Shown here: positions 1 through 13,852 of the stretch, one piece after another
How positions within the stretch are numbered: position 1 is the first letter of the stretch
How the letters are laid out: each line of letters opens with the position of its first letter
From: Hydractinia symbiolongicarpus
Lineage: Eukaryota > Cnidaria > Hydrozoa > Anthoathecata > Hydractiniidae
DNA length: 64,000 nucleotides
Assembly: GCF_029227915.1 (NCBI RefSeq)
Contig: NC_079877.1
Span: 6,698,001 to 6,762,000 of the forward strand
Reading direction: 5' to 3'
The notes under the pieces: model-generated
The model's database searches: none
Told to the model about the DNA's origin: nothing
The model's input: only the letters and a program-made list of their open reading frames with translations
Position numbers and translations under genes: made by a program

Positions 1-647
1 TTATTATTTCACCATTAAAGCCCATGAGACTTGTAGTTTTTAAAAATGTTTTCATTTTTGATGAGACGCTTAATAAAAGAGGTTTAATCGCCGGCAAACG
101 AAATCCTGCGATTTCCCGTAAATCCCGGGCTTGGCCCGTATAGTCGAATGTATACAAAGAAAGTACCCAGGAAGTAAACTCATTTCCCGAACGATTTTTT
201 AAATTTTTTTTCACCACTAAAACGCATGATACTTGTAGTTTTCAAAAATGTTTTCATTTCTGATGAGACGCTGAATAAAAGAAGTTTAATCGCCGGCAAA
301 CGAAAAGCCGCGATTTCCCGTAAATCTCAGACTCGGCCCGTATAGTCAAAAGTATACAAAGAAAGTACCCAGGGAGTAAACACATTTCTCGAACGATTTT
401 TTAAATTATTTTTTTACCACTAAAACGCATGAGACTTGTAGTTTTCAGAAATCTTTTCATTTTTGATGGGACTCTTAATGAAAGTGGTTTAATCGCCGGC
501 AAACGAAAACCTGCGATTTCCCGTAAATCCCGGACTCGGCCCGTATAGTCAAAAGTATACAAAGAAAGTACCCAGGGTGTAAACTCATTTCTCCAACGAT
601 TTTTTAAATTATTTTTTCACCACTAAAACGCATGAGACTTGTAGTTT

Positions 648-669
648 TCAAAAATGTTTTCATTTTTGA
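648..669. repeat. Conserved dyad (hairpin-capable) in the satellite monomer, example copy
   Basis: A perfect 9-bp inverted repeat, TCAAAAATG and CATTTTTGA, is separated by TTTT. It lies just after the CTTGTAGTT landmark and recurs in most monomers of the left array. In the right-hand monomer class the second arm becomes CAGTTTTGA, which leaves one mismatch. In one sub-variant (for example near 4170 and 26570) the left arm is replaced by a different palindromic string, AGTATTTAAAAATACT. Similar short dyads are found in many centromeric satellites. Whether this one binds a protein or extrudes as a cruciform cannot be told from the sequence. Confidence 0.7.
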
Positions 670-1203
670 TGAGACGCTGAATAAAAGAAGTTTAATCGCC
701 GGCAAACGAAAACCTGCGATTTCCCGTAAATCCCGAACTCGGCCCGTATAGTCAAAAGTATACAAAGAAAGTACCCAGGGAGTAAACTCATTTCCCAAAC
801 GATTGTTTAAATTTATATTTTACCACTAAAGCCCATGAGACTTGTAGTTTTTAAAAATGTTTTCATTTTTGATGAGACGCTGAATAAAAAAAGTTTAATC
901 GCCGGCAAACGAAAACCATCGATTTCCCGTAAATCCCGGACTCGGCCCGTATAGTCAAAAGTATACAAAGAAAGTACCCAGGGTGTAAACGCATATGCCG
1001 AACGATTTTTTAAATTATTTTTTCACCACTAAAACGCATGAGACTTGTAGTTTTCAAAAATGTTTTCATTTTTGATAAGACGCTGAATAAAAGAAGTTTA
1101 GTCGCCGGCAAACGAAAACCTGCGATTTCCCGTAAATCCCGGACTCGGCCCGTATAGTCAAAAGTATACAAAGAAAGTACCCAGGAAGTAAACTCATTTC
1201 CCA

Positions 1204-1279
1204 ATCCGTAAATCCCGGGCTTGACCCGTATAGTCGAATGTATACAAAGAAAGTACCCAGGAAGTAAACTCATTTCCCG
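1204..1279 (+). repeat. 76-bp partial monomer duplication
   Basis: The spacing between successive CATGAGA landmarks is 279 bp here instead of 203. After CTCATTTCCCA the sequence jumps back to CCGTAAATCCCGGGC and repeats the last 76 bp of a monomer before resuming. The second pass carries the other sub-variant (GGGCTTGACCC), so this is a junction between two monomer types, not slippage on one. The extra length shifts the frame and creates an artefactual 87-codon open frame on the minus strand. Confidence 0.85.
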
Positions 1280-4200
1280 AACGATTTTTTAAATTTTTTT
1301 TTCACCACTAAAACGCATGAGACTTGTAGTTTTCAAAAATGTTTTCATTTTTGATGAGACGCTGAATAAAAGAAGTTTAATCGCCGGCAAACGAAAACCT
1401 GCGATTTCCCGTAAATCCCGGACTCGGCCCGTATAGTCAAAAGTATACAAAGAAAGTACCCGGGGTGTAAACTCATTTCCCGAACGATTTTTTAAATTAT
1501 TATTTCACCACTAAAGCCCATGAGACTTGTAGTTTTCAAAAATGTTTTCATTTTTGATGAGACGCTGAATAAAAGAAGTTTAATCGCCGGCAAACGAAAA
1601 CCCGCCATTTCCCGTACACCCCGGACTCGGTCCGTATAATCAAAAGTATACAAAGAAAGTACCCAGGGAGTAAACTCATTTCCCGAACGATTTTTTAAAT
1701 TATTTTTTCACCACTAAAACGCATGAGACTTGTAGTTTTCAAAAATGTTTTCATTTTTGATGAGACGCTGAATAAAAGAAGTTTAATCGCCGGCAAACGA
1801 AAACCTGCGATTTCCCGTAAATCCCGCACTCGGCCCGTATAGTCAAAAGTATACAAAGAAAGTATCCACGGTGTAAACTCATTTCCCGAACGATTTTTTA
1901 AATTATTATTTCACCACTAAAGCCCCTGAGACTTGTAGTTTTTAAAAATGTTTTCATTTTTAATGAGACGCTGAATAAAAGAAGTTTAATCGCCGGCAAA
2001 CGAAAACCCGCGACTTCCCGTAAATCCCGGACTCGGCCCGTATAGTCAAAAGTATACAAAGAAAGTACCCAGGGAGTAAACTCATTTCCCGAACGATTTT
2101 TTAAATTATATTTTCACCACTAAAACGCATGAGACTTGTAGTTTTTAAAAATTTTTTCATTTTTGATGAGACGCTGAATAAAAGAAGTTTAATCGCCGGC
2201 AAACGAAAACCCGCAATTTCCCGTAAATCCTGGACTCGGCCCGTATAGTCAGAAGTATACAAAGAAAGTGCCCAGGGAGTAAACTCATTTCCCGAACGAT
2301 TTTTCAAATTATTTTTTCACCAGTAAGACGCATGAGACTTTTAGTTTTTAAAAATGTTCTCATTTTTGATGAGACGCTAAATAAAAGAAGTTTAATCGCC
2401 GGCAAACGAAAACCGCGATTTCCCGTAAATCCCGGGCTTGGCCCGTATAGTCAAAAGTATACAAAGATAGTACCCAGGGAGTAAACTCATTTCCCGAACG
2501 ATTTTTTAATTCATTTATTCACCACTAAAACGCATAAGACTTGTAGTTTTCAAAAATGTTTTCATTTTTGATGAGACGCTGAATAAAAGAAGTTTAATCG
2601 CCGGCAAATGAAAACCTGCGATTTCCCGTAAATCCCAGACTCGGCCCGTATAGTCAAAAGTATACAAAGAAAGTACCCAGGGAGTAAACTAATTTCCCAA
2701 ACGATTTTTTAAATTATTATTTCACCACTAAAGCCCATGAGACTTGTAGTTTTTAAAAATGTTTTCATTTTTGATGAGACGCTGAATAAAAGAAGTTTAA
2801 CCGCCGGCAAACGAAAACCCGCGACTTCCCGTAAATCCCGGACTCGGCCCGTATAGTCAAAAGTATACAAAGAAAGTACCCAGGGAGTAAACTCATTTCC
2901 CGAACGATTTTTTAAATTATATTTTCACCACTAAAACGCATGAGACTTGTAGTTTTTAAAAATTTTTTCATTTTTGATGAGACGCTGAATGAAAGAAGTT
3001 TAATCGCCTGCAAACGAAAACCTGCGATTTCCCGTAAATCCCGGACTCGGCCCGTATAGTCAAAAGTATACCAAGAAAGTACCCAGGGTGTAAACTCATT
3101 TCCCGAACGATTTTTTAAATTATTATTTCACCACTAAAGCCCATGAGACTTGTAGTTTTTAAAAATGTTTTCATTTTTGATGAGACGATGAATAAAAGAA
3201 GTTTAATCGCCGGCAAACGAAAACCCGCCATTTCCCGTAAACCCCGGATTCGGCCCGCATAGTCAAAAGTATACAAAGAAAGTACCCAGGGAGTAAACTC
3301 ATTTCCCGAACGATTTTTTAAATTATTTTTTCACCACTAAAACGCATGAGACTTGTAGTTTTTAAAAATGTTTTCATTTTTGATGAGACGCTGAATAAAA
3401 GAAGTTTAATCGCCGGCAAACGAAAACCTGCGATTTCCCGTAAATCCCGGACTCGGCCCGCATAGTCAAAAGTATACAAAGAAAGTACCCAGGGTGTAAA
3501 CTCATTTCCCGAACGATTTTTTAAATTATTATTTTACCACTAAAACCCATGAGTCTTGTAAAATTTAAAAATACTTTTATTTTTGATGAGACGCTGAATA
3601 AAAGAAGTTTAATCGCCGGCAAACAAAAACCCGCGACTTCCCGTAAATCCCGGACTCGGCCCGTATAGTCAAAAGTATACAAAGAAAGTACCCATGGAGT
3701 AAACTCATTTCCCGAACGATTTTTTAAATTATTTTTTCACCACTAAAACGCATGAGACTTGTAGTTTTCAAAAATGTTTTCATTTTTGATGAGACGCTGA
3801 ATAAAAGAAGTTTAATCGCCGGCAAACGAAAACCTGCGATTTCCCGTAAATCCCGGACTCGGCCCGCATAGTCAAAAGTATACAAAGAAAGTACCCAGGG
3901 AGTAAACTCATTTCCCGAACGATTTTTTAAATTATTATTTTACCACTAAAACCCATGAGTCTTGTAAAATTTAAAAATACTTTCATTTTTGATGAGACGC
4001 TGAATAAAAGAAGTTTAATCGCCGGCAAACAAAAACCCGCGACTTCCCGTAAATCCCGGACTCGGCCCGCATAGTCAAAAGTATACAAAGAGAGTACCCA
4101 GGGTGTAAACTCATTTCCCGAACGATTTTTTAAATTATTATTTCACCACTAAAGCCCATAAGACTTGTAGTATTTAAAAATACTTTCATTTTTGATGAGA

Positions 4201-4743
4201 CGCTGAATAAAAGAAGTTTAATCGCCGGCAAACGAAAACCTGCGATTTCCCGTAAATCCCGGACTCGGCCCGCATAGTCAAAAGTATACAAAGAAAGTAC
4301 CCAGGGTGTAAACTCATTTCCCGAACGATTTTTTAAATTATTATTTTACCACTAAAGCCCATGAGACTTGTAGTATTTAAAAATACTTTCATTTTTGATG
4401 AGACGCTGAATAAAAGAAGTTTAATCGCCGGCAAACAAAAACCCGCGACTTCCCGTAAATCCCGGACTCGGCCCGTATAGTCAAAAGTATACAAAGAAAG
4501 TACCCAGGGAGTAAACTCATTTCCCGAACGATTTTTTAAATTATTTTTTCACCACTAAAACGCATGAGACTTGTAGATTTCAAAAATGTTTTCATTTTTG
4601 ATGAGACGCTGAATAAAAGAAGTTTAATCGCCGGCAAACGAAAACCTGCGATTTCCCGTAAATCCCGGACTCGGCCCATATAGTCAAAAGTATACAAAGA
4701 AAGTACCCGGGGTGTAAACTCATTTCCCGAACGATTTTTTAAA

Positions 4744-7700
4744 TTATTATTTCACCATTAAAGCCCATGAGACTTGTAGTTTTTAAAAATGTTTTCATTT
4801 TTGATGAGACGCTTAATAAAAGAGGTTTAATCGCCGGCAAACGAAATCCTGCGATTTCCCGTAAATCCCGGGCTTGGCCCGTATAGTCGAATGTATACAA
4901 AGAAAGTACCCAGGAAGTAAACTCATTTCCCGAACGATTTTTTAAATTTTTTTTCACCACTAAAACGCATGATACTTGTAGTTTTCAAAAATGTTTTCAT
5001 TTCTGATGAGACGCTGAATAAAAGAAGTTTAATCGCCGGCAAACGAAAAGCCGCGATTTCCCGTAAATCTCAGACTCGGCCCGTATAGTCAAAAGTATAC
5101 AAAGAAAGTACCCAGGGAGTAAACACATTTCTCGAACGATTTTTTAAATTATTTTTTTACCACTAAAACGCATGAGACTTGTAGTTTTCAGAAATCTTTT
5201 CATTTTTGATGGGACTCTTAATGAAAGTGGTTTAATCGCCGGCAAACGAAAACCTGCGATTTCCCGTAAATCCCGGACTCGGCCCGTATAGTCAAAAGTA
5301 TACAAAGAAAGTACCCAGGGTGTAAACTCATTTCTCCAACGATTTTTTAAATTATTTTTTCACCACTAAAACGCATGAGACTTGTAGTTTTCAAAAATGT
5401 TTTCATTTTTGATGAGACGCTGAATAAAAGAAGTTTAATCGCCGGCAAACGAAAACCTGCGATTTCCCGTAAATCCCGAACTCGGCCCGTATAGTCAAAA
5501 GTATACAAAGAAAGTACCCAGGGAGTAAACTCATTTCCCAAACGATTGTTTAAATTTATATTTTACCACTAAAGCCCATGAGACTTGTAGTTTTTAAAAA
5601 TGTTTTCATTTTTGATGAGACGCTGAATAAAAGAAGTTTAATCGCCGGCAAACGAAAACCATCGATTTCCCGTAAATCCCGGACTCGGCCCGTATAGTCA
5701 AAAGTATACAAAGAAAGTACCCAGGGTGTAAACGCATATGCCGAACGATTTTTTAAATTATTTTTTCACCACTAAAACGCATGAGACTTGTAGTTTTCAA
5801 AAATGTTTTCATTTTTGATAAGACGCTGAATAAAAGAAGTTTAGTCGCCGGCAAACGAAAACCTGCGATTTCCCGTAAATCCCGGACTCGGCCCGTATAG
5901 TCAAAAGTATACAAAGAAAGTACCCAGGAAGTAAACTCATTTCCCAATCCGTAAATCCCGGGCTTGACCCGTATAGTCGAATGTATACAAAGAAAGTACC
6001 CAGGAAGTAAACTCATTTCCCGAACGATTTTTTAAATTTTTTTTTCACCACTAAAACGCATGAGACTTGTAGTTTTCAAAAATGTTTTCATTTTTGATGA
6101 GACGCTGAATAAAAGAAGTTTAATCGCCGGCAAACGAAAACCTGCGATTTCCCGTAAATCCCGGACTCGGCCCGTATAGTCAAAAGTATACAAAGAAAGT
6201 ACCCGGGGTGTAAACTCATTTCCCGAACGATTTTTTAAATTATTATTTCACCACTAAAGCCCATGAGACTTGTAGTTTTCAAAAATGTTTTCATTTTTGA
6301 TGAGACGCTGAATAAAAGAAGTTTAATCGCCGGCAAACGAAAACCCGCCATTTCCCGTACACCCCGGACTCGGTCCGTATAATCAAAAGTATACAAAGAA
6401 AGTACCCAGGGAGTAAACTCATTTCCCGAACGATTTTTTAAATTATTTTTTCACCACTAAAACGCATGAGACTTGTAGTTTTCAAAAATGTTTTCATTTT
6501 TGATGAGACGCTGAATAAAAGAAGTTTAATCGCCGGCAAACGAAAACCTGCGATTTCCCGTAAATCCCGCACTCGGCCCGTATAGTCAAAAGTATACAAA
6601 GAAAGTATCCACGGTGTAAACTCATTTCCCGAACGATTTTTTAAATTATTATTTCACCACTAAAGCCCCTGAGACTTGTAGTTTTTAAAAATGTTTTCAT
6701 TTTTAATGAGACGCTGAATAAAAGAAGTTTAATCGCCGGCAAACGAAAACCCGCGACTTCCCGTAAATCCCGGACTCGGCCCGTATAGTCAAAAGTATAC
6801 AAAGAAAGTACCCAGGGAGTAAACTCATTTCCCGAACGATTTTTTAAATTCTATTTTCACCACTAAAACGCATGAGACTTGTAGTTTTTAAAAATTTTTT
6901 CATTTTTGATGAGACGCTGAATAAAAGAAGTTTAATCGCCGGCAAACGAAAACCCGCAATTTCCCGTAAATCCTGGACTCGGCCCGTATAGTCAGAAGTA
7001 TACAAAGAAAGTGCCCAGGGAGTAAACTCATTTCCCGAACGATTTTTCAAATTATTTTTTCACCAGTAAGACGCATGAGACTTTTAGTTTTTAAAAATGT
7101 TCTCATTTTTGATGAGACGCTAAATAAAAGAAGTTTAATCGCCGGCAAACGAAAACCGCGATTTCCCGTAAATCCCGGGCTTGGCCCGTATAGTCAAAAG
7201 TATACAAAGATAGTACCCAGGGAGTAAACTCATTTCCCGAACGATTTTTTAATTCATTTATTCACCACTAAAACGCATAAGACTTGTAGTTTTCAAAAAT
7301 GTTTTCATTTTTGATGAGACGCTGAATAAAAGAAGTTTAATCGCCGGCAAATGAAAACCTGCGATTTCCCGTAAATCCCAGACTCGGCCCGTATAGTCAA
7401 AAGTATACAAAGAAAGTACCCAGGGAGTAAACTAATTTCCCAAACGATTTTTTAAATTATTATTTCACCACTAAAGCCCATGAGACTTGTAGTTTTTAAA
7501 AATGTTTTCATTTTTGATGAGACGCTGAATAAAAGAAGTTTAACCGCCGGCAAACGAAAACCCGCGACTTCCCGTAAATCCCGGACTCGGCCCGTATAGT
7601 CAAAAGTATACAAAGAAAGTACCCAGGGAGTAAACTCATTTCCCGAACGATTTTTTAAATTATATTTTCACCACTAAAACGCATGAGACTTGTAGTTTTT

Positions 7701-8812
7701 AAAAATTTTTTCATTTTTGATGAGACGCTGAATGAAAGAAGTTTAATCGCCTGCAAACGAAAACCTGCGATTTCCCGTAAATCCCGGACTCGGCCCGTAT
7801 AGTCAAAAGTATACCAAGAAAGTACCCAGGGTGTAAACTCATTTCCCGAACGATTTTTTAAATTATTATTTCACCACTAAAGCCCATGAGACTTGTAGTT
7901 TTTAAAAATGTTTTCATTTTTGATGAGACGATGAATAAAAGAAGTTTAATCGCCGGCAAACGAAAACCCGCCATTTCCCGTAAACCCCGGATTCGGCCCG
8001 CATAGTCAAAAGTATACAAAGAAAGTACCCAGGGAGTAAACTCATTTCCCGAACGATTTTTTAAATTATTTTTTCACCACTAAAACGCATGAGACTTGTA
8101 GTTTTTAAAAATGTTTTCATTTTTGATGAGACGCTGAATAAAAGAAGTTTAATCGCCGGCAAACGAAAACCTGCGATTTCCCGTAAATCCCGGACTCGGC
8201 CCGCATAGTCAAAAGTATACAAAGAAAGTACCCAGGGTGTAAACTCATTTCCCGAACGATTTTTTAAATTATTATTTTACCACTAAAACCCATGAGTCTT
8301 GTAAAATTTAAAAATACTTTTATTTTTGATGAGACGCTGAATAAAAGAAGTTTAATCGCCGGCAAACAAAAACCCGCGACTTCCCGTAAATCCCGGACTC
8401 GGCCCGTATAGTCAAAAGTATACAAAGAAAGTACCCATGGAGTAAACTCATTTCCCGAACGATTTTTTAAATTATTTTTTCACCACTAAAACGCATGAGA
8501 CTTGTAGTTTTCAAAAATGTTTTCATTTTTGATGAGACGCTGAATAAAAGAAGTTTAATCGCCGGCAAACGAAAACCTGCGATTTCCCGTAAATCCCGGA
8601 CTCGGCCCGCATAGTCAAAAGTATACAAAGAAAGTACCCAGGGAGTAAACTCATTTCCCGAACGATTTTTTAAATTATTATTTTACCACTAAAACCCATG
8701 AGTCTTGTAAAATTTAAAAATACTTTCATTTTTGATGAGACGCTGAATAAAAGAAGTTTAATCGCCGGCAAACAAAAACCCGCGACTTCCCGTAAATCCC
8801 GGACTCGGCCCG
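4744..8812 (+). repeat. Higher-order block A, copy 2
   Basis: This is the second copy of the 4.07 kb block that starts at position 1. The two are in direct tandem, separated by about 0.67 kb of related satellite. The near identity points to a recent large unequal exchange or a replication-based duplication. After 8812 the sequence continues like an earlier part of the same block (around 3663 or 8406), so a further register shift took place here. Confidence 0.9.
5947..6022 (+). repeat. 76-bp partial monomer duplication, second copy
   Basis: This is identical to the event near 1204 and lies 4743 bp downstream. It was copied as part of higher-order block A and did not arise independently, so it is a convenient marker of that duplication. 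Confidence 0.85.
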
Positions 8813-8981
8813 TATAGTCAAAAGTATACAAAGAAAGTACCCATGGAGTAAACTCATTTCCCGAACGATTTTTTAAATTATTTTTTCACCACTAAAACGC
8901 ATGAGACTTGTAGTTTTCAAAAATGTTTTCATTTTTGATGAGACGCTGAATAAAAGAAGTTTAATCGCCGGCAAACGAAAA

Positions 8982-9596
8982 CCCGCAATTTCCCGTAAAT
9001 CCTGGACTCGGCCCGTATAGTCAGAAGTATACAAAGAAAGTACCCAGGGAGTAAACTCATTTCCCGAACGATTTTTCAAATTATTTTTTCACCAGTAAGA
9101 CGCATGAGACTTTTAGTTTTTAAAAATGTTCTCATTTTTGATGAGACGCTAAATAAAAGAAGTTTAATCGCCGGCAAACGAAAACCGCGATTTCCCGTAA
9201 ATCCCGGGCTTGGCCCGTATAGTCAAAAGTATACAAAGATAGTACCCAGGGAGTAAACTCATTTCCCGAACGATTTTTTAATTCATTTATTCACCACTAA
9301 AACGCATAAGACTTGTAGTTTTCAAAAATGTTTTCATTTTTGATGAGACGCTGAATAAAAGAAGTTTAATCGCCGGCAAATGAAAACCTGCGATTTCCCG
9401 TAAATCCCAGACTCGGCCCGTATAGTCAAAAGTATACAAAGAAAGTACCCAGGGAGTAAACTAATTTCCCAAACGATTTTTTAAATTATTATTTCACCAC
9501 TAAAGCCCATGAGACTTGTAGTTTTTAAAAATGTTTTCATTTTTGATGAGACGCTGAATAAAAGAAGTTTAACCGCCGGCAAACGAAAACCCGCGA
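8982..9596 (+). repeat. Three-monomer segment re-copied from 6953-7567
   Basis: Offset 2029 bp. Shared rare marks include CCGCAATTTCCC, AATCCTGGACTCGG, GTCAGAAGTATAC, CACCAGTAAGACGC and a monomer with AATTCATTTATTCACC. The match ends at 9597, where CCGCGACTTCC becomes CCGCGATTTCC. Confidence 0.8.
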
Positions 9597-11212
9597 TTTC
9601 CCGTAAATCTCGGACTCGGCCCGTATAGTCAAAAGTATACAAAGAAAGTACCCAGGGAGTAAACTCATTTCTCGAACGATTTTTTAAATTATTTTTTCAC
9701 CACTAAAACGCATGAGACTTGTAGTTTTCAGAAATCTTTTCATTTTTGATGAGACTCTTAATGAAAGTGGTTTAATCGCCGGCAAACGAAAACCTGCGAT
9801 TTCCCGTAAATCCCGGACTCGGCCCGTATAGTCAAAAGTATACAAAGAAAGTACCCAGGGTGTAAACTCATTTCTCGAACGATTTTTTAAATTATTTTTT
9901 CACCACTAAAACGCATGAGACTTGTAGTTTTCAAAAATGTTTTCATTTTTGATGAGACGCTGAATAAAAGAAGTTTAATCGCCGGCAAACGAAAACCTGC
10001 GATTTCCCGTAAATCCCGGACTCGGCCCGTATAGTCAAAAGTATACAAAGAAAGTACCCAGGGAGTAAACTCATTTCCCAAACGATTGTTTAAATTTATA
10101 TTTTACCACTAAAGCCCATGAGACTTGTAGTTTTCAAAAATGTTTTCATTTTTGATGAGACGCTGAATAAAAGAAGTTTAATCGCCGACAAACGAAAACC
10201 AGCGATTTCCCGTAAATCCCGGACTCGGCCCGTATAGTCAAAAGTATACAAAGAAAGTACCCAGGGTGTAAACGCATTTCCCGAACGATTTTTTAAATTA
10301 TTTTTTCACCACTAAAACGCATGAGACTTGTAGTTTTCAAAAATGTTTTCATTTTTGATAAGACGCTGAATAAAAGAAGTTTAATCGCCGGCAAACGAAA
10401 ACCTGCGATTTCCCGTAAATCCCGGACTCGGCCCGTATAGTCAAAAGTATACAAAGAAAGTACCCAGAAAGTAAACTCATTTCCCAAACGATTATTTAAA
10501 TTATTATTTCACCACTAAAGCCCATGAGACTTGTAGTTTTTAAAAATGTTTTCATTTTTGATGAGACGCTGAATAAAAGAAGTTTAATCGCCGGCAAACG
10601 AAATCCCGCGATTTCCCGTAAATCCCGGACTAGGCCCGTATAATCAAAAGTATACAAGGAAAGTACCCAGTGAGTAAACTCATTTCCCGAACGAATTTTT
10701 AAATTATTTTTTCACCACTAAAACGCATGAGACTTGTAGTTTTCAGAAATGTTTTCATTTTTGATGAGACGCTTAATGAAAGTGGTTTAATCGGCGGCAA
10801 ACGAAAACCCGCGATTTCTCGTAAATCCCGGGCTTGGCCCGTATAGTCGAATGTATACAAAGAACGTACCCTGTGAGTAAACTCATTTCCAAAACGATTT
10901 TTTAAAATTATTTTTTCACCACTAAAACGCATGAGACTTGTAGTTTTCAAAAATGTTTTCATTTTTGATGAGACGCTGAATAAAAGAAGTTTAATCGCCG
11001 GCAAACGAAAACCTGCGATTTCCCGTAAATCCCGGACTCGGCCCGTATAGTCAAAAGTATACAAAGAAAGTACCCAGGGAGTAAACTCAATTCCCAAACG
11101 ATTGTTTAAATTTATATTTTACCACTAAAGCCCATGAGACTTGTAGTTTTTAAAAATGTTTTCATTTTTGATGAGACGCTGAATAAAAGAAGTTTAATCG
11201 CCGGCAAACGAA
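9520..11212 (+). repeat. Higher-order block B, copy 1 (13-monomer register)
   Basis: This block matches 12160-13852 at an offset of 2640 bp, or 13 monomers. Shared marks include the GAGACTCTTAATGAAAGTGG monomer, CGATTGTTTAAATTTATATT, AATCGGCGGCAAACG and a monomer pair in which a one-base insertion (TTTTTTAAAATTATT) brings two units into the same frame, giving a 132-codon open frame. The match ends at about 11213. Confidence 0.85.
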
Positions 11213-12159
11213 AACCTGCGATTTCCCGTAAATCCCGGACTCGGCCCGTATAGTCAAAAGTATACAAAGAAAGTACCCAGGGAGTAAACTAATTTCCCAA
11301 ACGATTTTTTAAATTATTATTTCACCACTAAAGCCCATGAGACTTGTACTTTTTAAAAATGTTTTCATTTTTGATGAGACGCTGAATAAAAGAAGTTTAA
11401 TAGCCGGCAAACGAAATCCCGCGATTTCCCGAAAATCTCGGACTCGGCCCGTATAGTCAAAAGTATACAAAGAAAGTACCCAGGGAGTAAACTCATTTCT
11501 CGAACGATTTTTTAAATTATTTTTTCACCACTAAAACGCATGAGACTTGTAGTTTTCAGAAATCTTTTCATTTTTGATGAGACTCTTAATGAAAGTGGTT
11601 TAATCGCCGGCAAACGAAAACCTGCGATTTCCCGTAAATCCCGGACTCGGCCCGTATAGTCAAAAGTATACAAAGAAAGTAACCAGGGTGTAAACTCATT
11701 TCTCGAACGATTTTTTAAATTATTTTTTCACCACTAAAACGCATGAGACTTGTAGTTTTCAAAAATGTTTTCATTTTTGATGAGACGCTGAATAAAAGAA
11801 GTTTAATCGCCGGCAAACAAAAACCCGCGATTTCCCGTAAATTTCGGACTCGGCCCGTATAGTCAAAAGTATACAAAGAAAGTACCCAGGGAGTAAACTC
11901 ATTTCTCGAACGATTTTTTAAATTATTTTTTTACCACTAAAACGCATGAGACTTGTAGTTTTCAGAAATCTTTTCATTTTTGATGAGACTCTTAATGAAA
12001 GTGGTTTAATCGCCGGCAAACGAAAACCTGCGATTTCCCGTAAATCCCGGACTCGGCCCGTATAGTCAAAAGTATACAAAGAAAGTACCCAGGGTGTAAA
12101 CTCATTTCTCGAACGATTTTTTAAATTATTTTTTCACCACTAAAACGCATGAGATTTGT

Positions 12160-13852
12160 AGTTTTTAAAAATGTTTTCATTTTTGATGAGACGCTGAATA
12201 AAAGAAGTTTAACCGCCGGCAAACGAAAACCCGCGATTTCCCGTAAATCTCGGACTCGGCCCGTATAGTCAAAAGTATACAAAGAAAGTACCCAGGGAGT
12301 AAACTCATTTCTCGAACGATTTTTTAAATTATTTTTTCACCACTAAAACGCATGAGACTTGTAGTTTTCAGAAATCTTTTCATTTTTGATGAGACTCTTA
12401 ATGAAAGTGGTTTAATCGCCGGCAAACGAAAACCTGCGATTTCCCGTAAATCCCGGACTCGGCCCGTATAGTCAAAAGTATACAAAGAAAGTACCCAGGG
12501 TGTAAACTCATTTCTCGAACGATTTTTTAAATTATTTTTTCACCACTAAAACGCATGAGACTTGTAGTTTTCAAAAATGTTTTCATTTTTGATGAGACGC
12601 TGAATAAAAGAAGTTTAATCGCCGGCAAACGAAAACCTGCGATTTCCCGTAAATCCCGGACTCGGCCCGTATAGTCAATAGTATACAAAGAAAGTACCCA
12701 GGGAGTAAACTCATTTCCCAAACGATTGTTTAAATTTATATTTTACCACTAAAGCCCATGAAACTTGTAGTTTTCAAAAATGTTTTCATTTTTGATGAGA
12801 CGCTGAATAAAAGAAGTTTAATCGCCGACAAACGAAAACCAGCGATTTCCCGTAAATCCCGGACTCGGCCCGTATAGTCAAAAGTATACAAAGAAAGTAC
12901 CCAGGGTGTAAACGCATTTCCCGAACGATTTTTTAAATTATTTTTTCACCACTAAAACGCATGAGACTTGTAGTTTTCAAAAATGTTTTCATTTTTGATA
13001 AGACGCTGAATAAAAGAGGTTTAATCGCCGGCAAACGAAAACCTGCGATTTCCCGTAAATCCCGGACTCGGCCCGTATAGTCAAAAGTATACAAAGAAAG
13101 TACCCAGAAAGTAAACTCATTTCCCAAACGATTATTTAAATTATTATTTCACCACTAAAGCCCATGAGACTTGTAGTTTTTAAAAATGTTTTCATTTTTG
13201 ATGAGACGCTGAATAAAAGAAGTTTAATCGCCGGCAAACGAAATCCCGCGATTTCCCGTAAATCCCGGACTAGGCCCGTATAATCAAAAGTATACAAGGA
13301 AAGTACCCAGTGAGTAAACTCATTTCCCGAACGAATTTTTAAATTATTTTTTCACCACTAAAACGCATGAGACTTGTAGTTTTCAGAAATGTTTTCATTT
13401 TTGATGAGACGCTTAATGAAAGTGGTTTAATCGGCGGCAAACGAAAACCCGCGATTTCTCGTAAATCCCGGGCTTGGCCCGTATAGTCGAATGTATACAA
13501 AGAAAGTACCCTGTGAGTAAACTCATTTCCAAAACGATTTTTTAAAATTATTTTTTCACCACTAAAACGCATGAGACTTGTAGCTTTCAAAAATGTTTTC
13601 ATTTTTGATGAGACGCTGAATAAAAGAAGTTTAATCGCCGGCAAACGAAAACCTGCGATTTCCCGTAAATCCCGGACTCGGCCCGTATAGTCAAAAGTAT
13701 ACAAAGAAAGTACCCAGGGAGTAAACTCAATTCCCAAACGATTGTTTAAATTTATATTTTACCACTAAAGCCCATGAGACTTGTAGTTTTTAAAAATGTT
13801 TTCATTTTTGATGAGACGCTGAATAAAAGAAGTTTAATCGCCGGCAAACGAA
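12160..13852 (+). repeat. Higher-order block B, copy 2
   Basis: This is the second copy of the 13-monomer block, with isolated substitutions (for example ACCCTGTGAG preceded by AAAG here and by AACG in copy 1, near 13504 and 10864). At its right edge the homology switches to 11415-12130 at an offset of 2436 bp (12 monomers), so two different registers meet within one monomer. Confidence 0.85.

Larger units (their letters stand above)
1..4069 (+). repeat. Higher-order block A, copy 1 (about 20 monomers)
   Basis: This block reappears at 4744-8812, an offset of 4743 bp. I noticed only isolated substitutions, for example at 887/5630 and 2108/6851. Both copies share rare marks such as the 76-bp partial duplication near 1204. 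The match ends at 4070, where copy 1 reads CCCGCATAG and copy 2 reads CCCGTATAG. The left end of this copy may lie outside the window. Confidence 0.9.
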
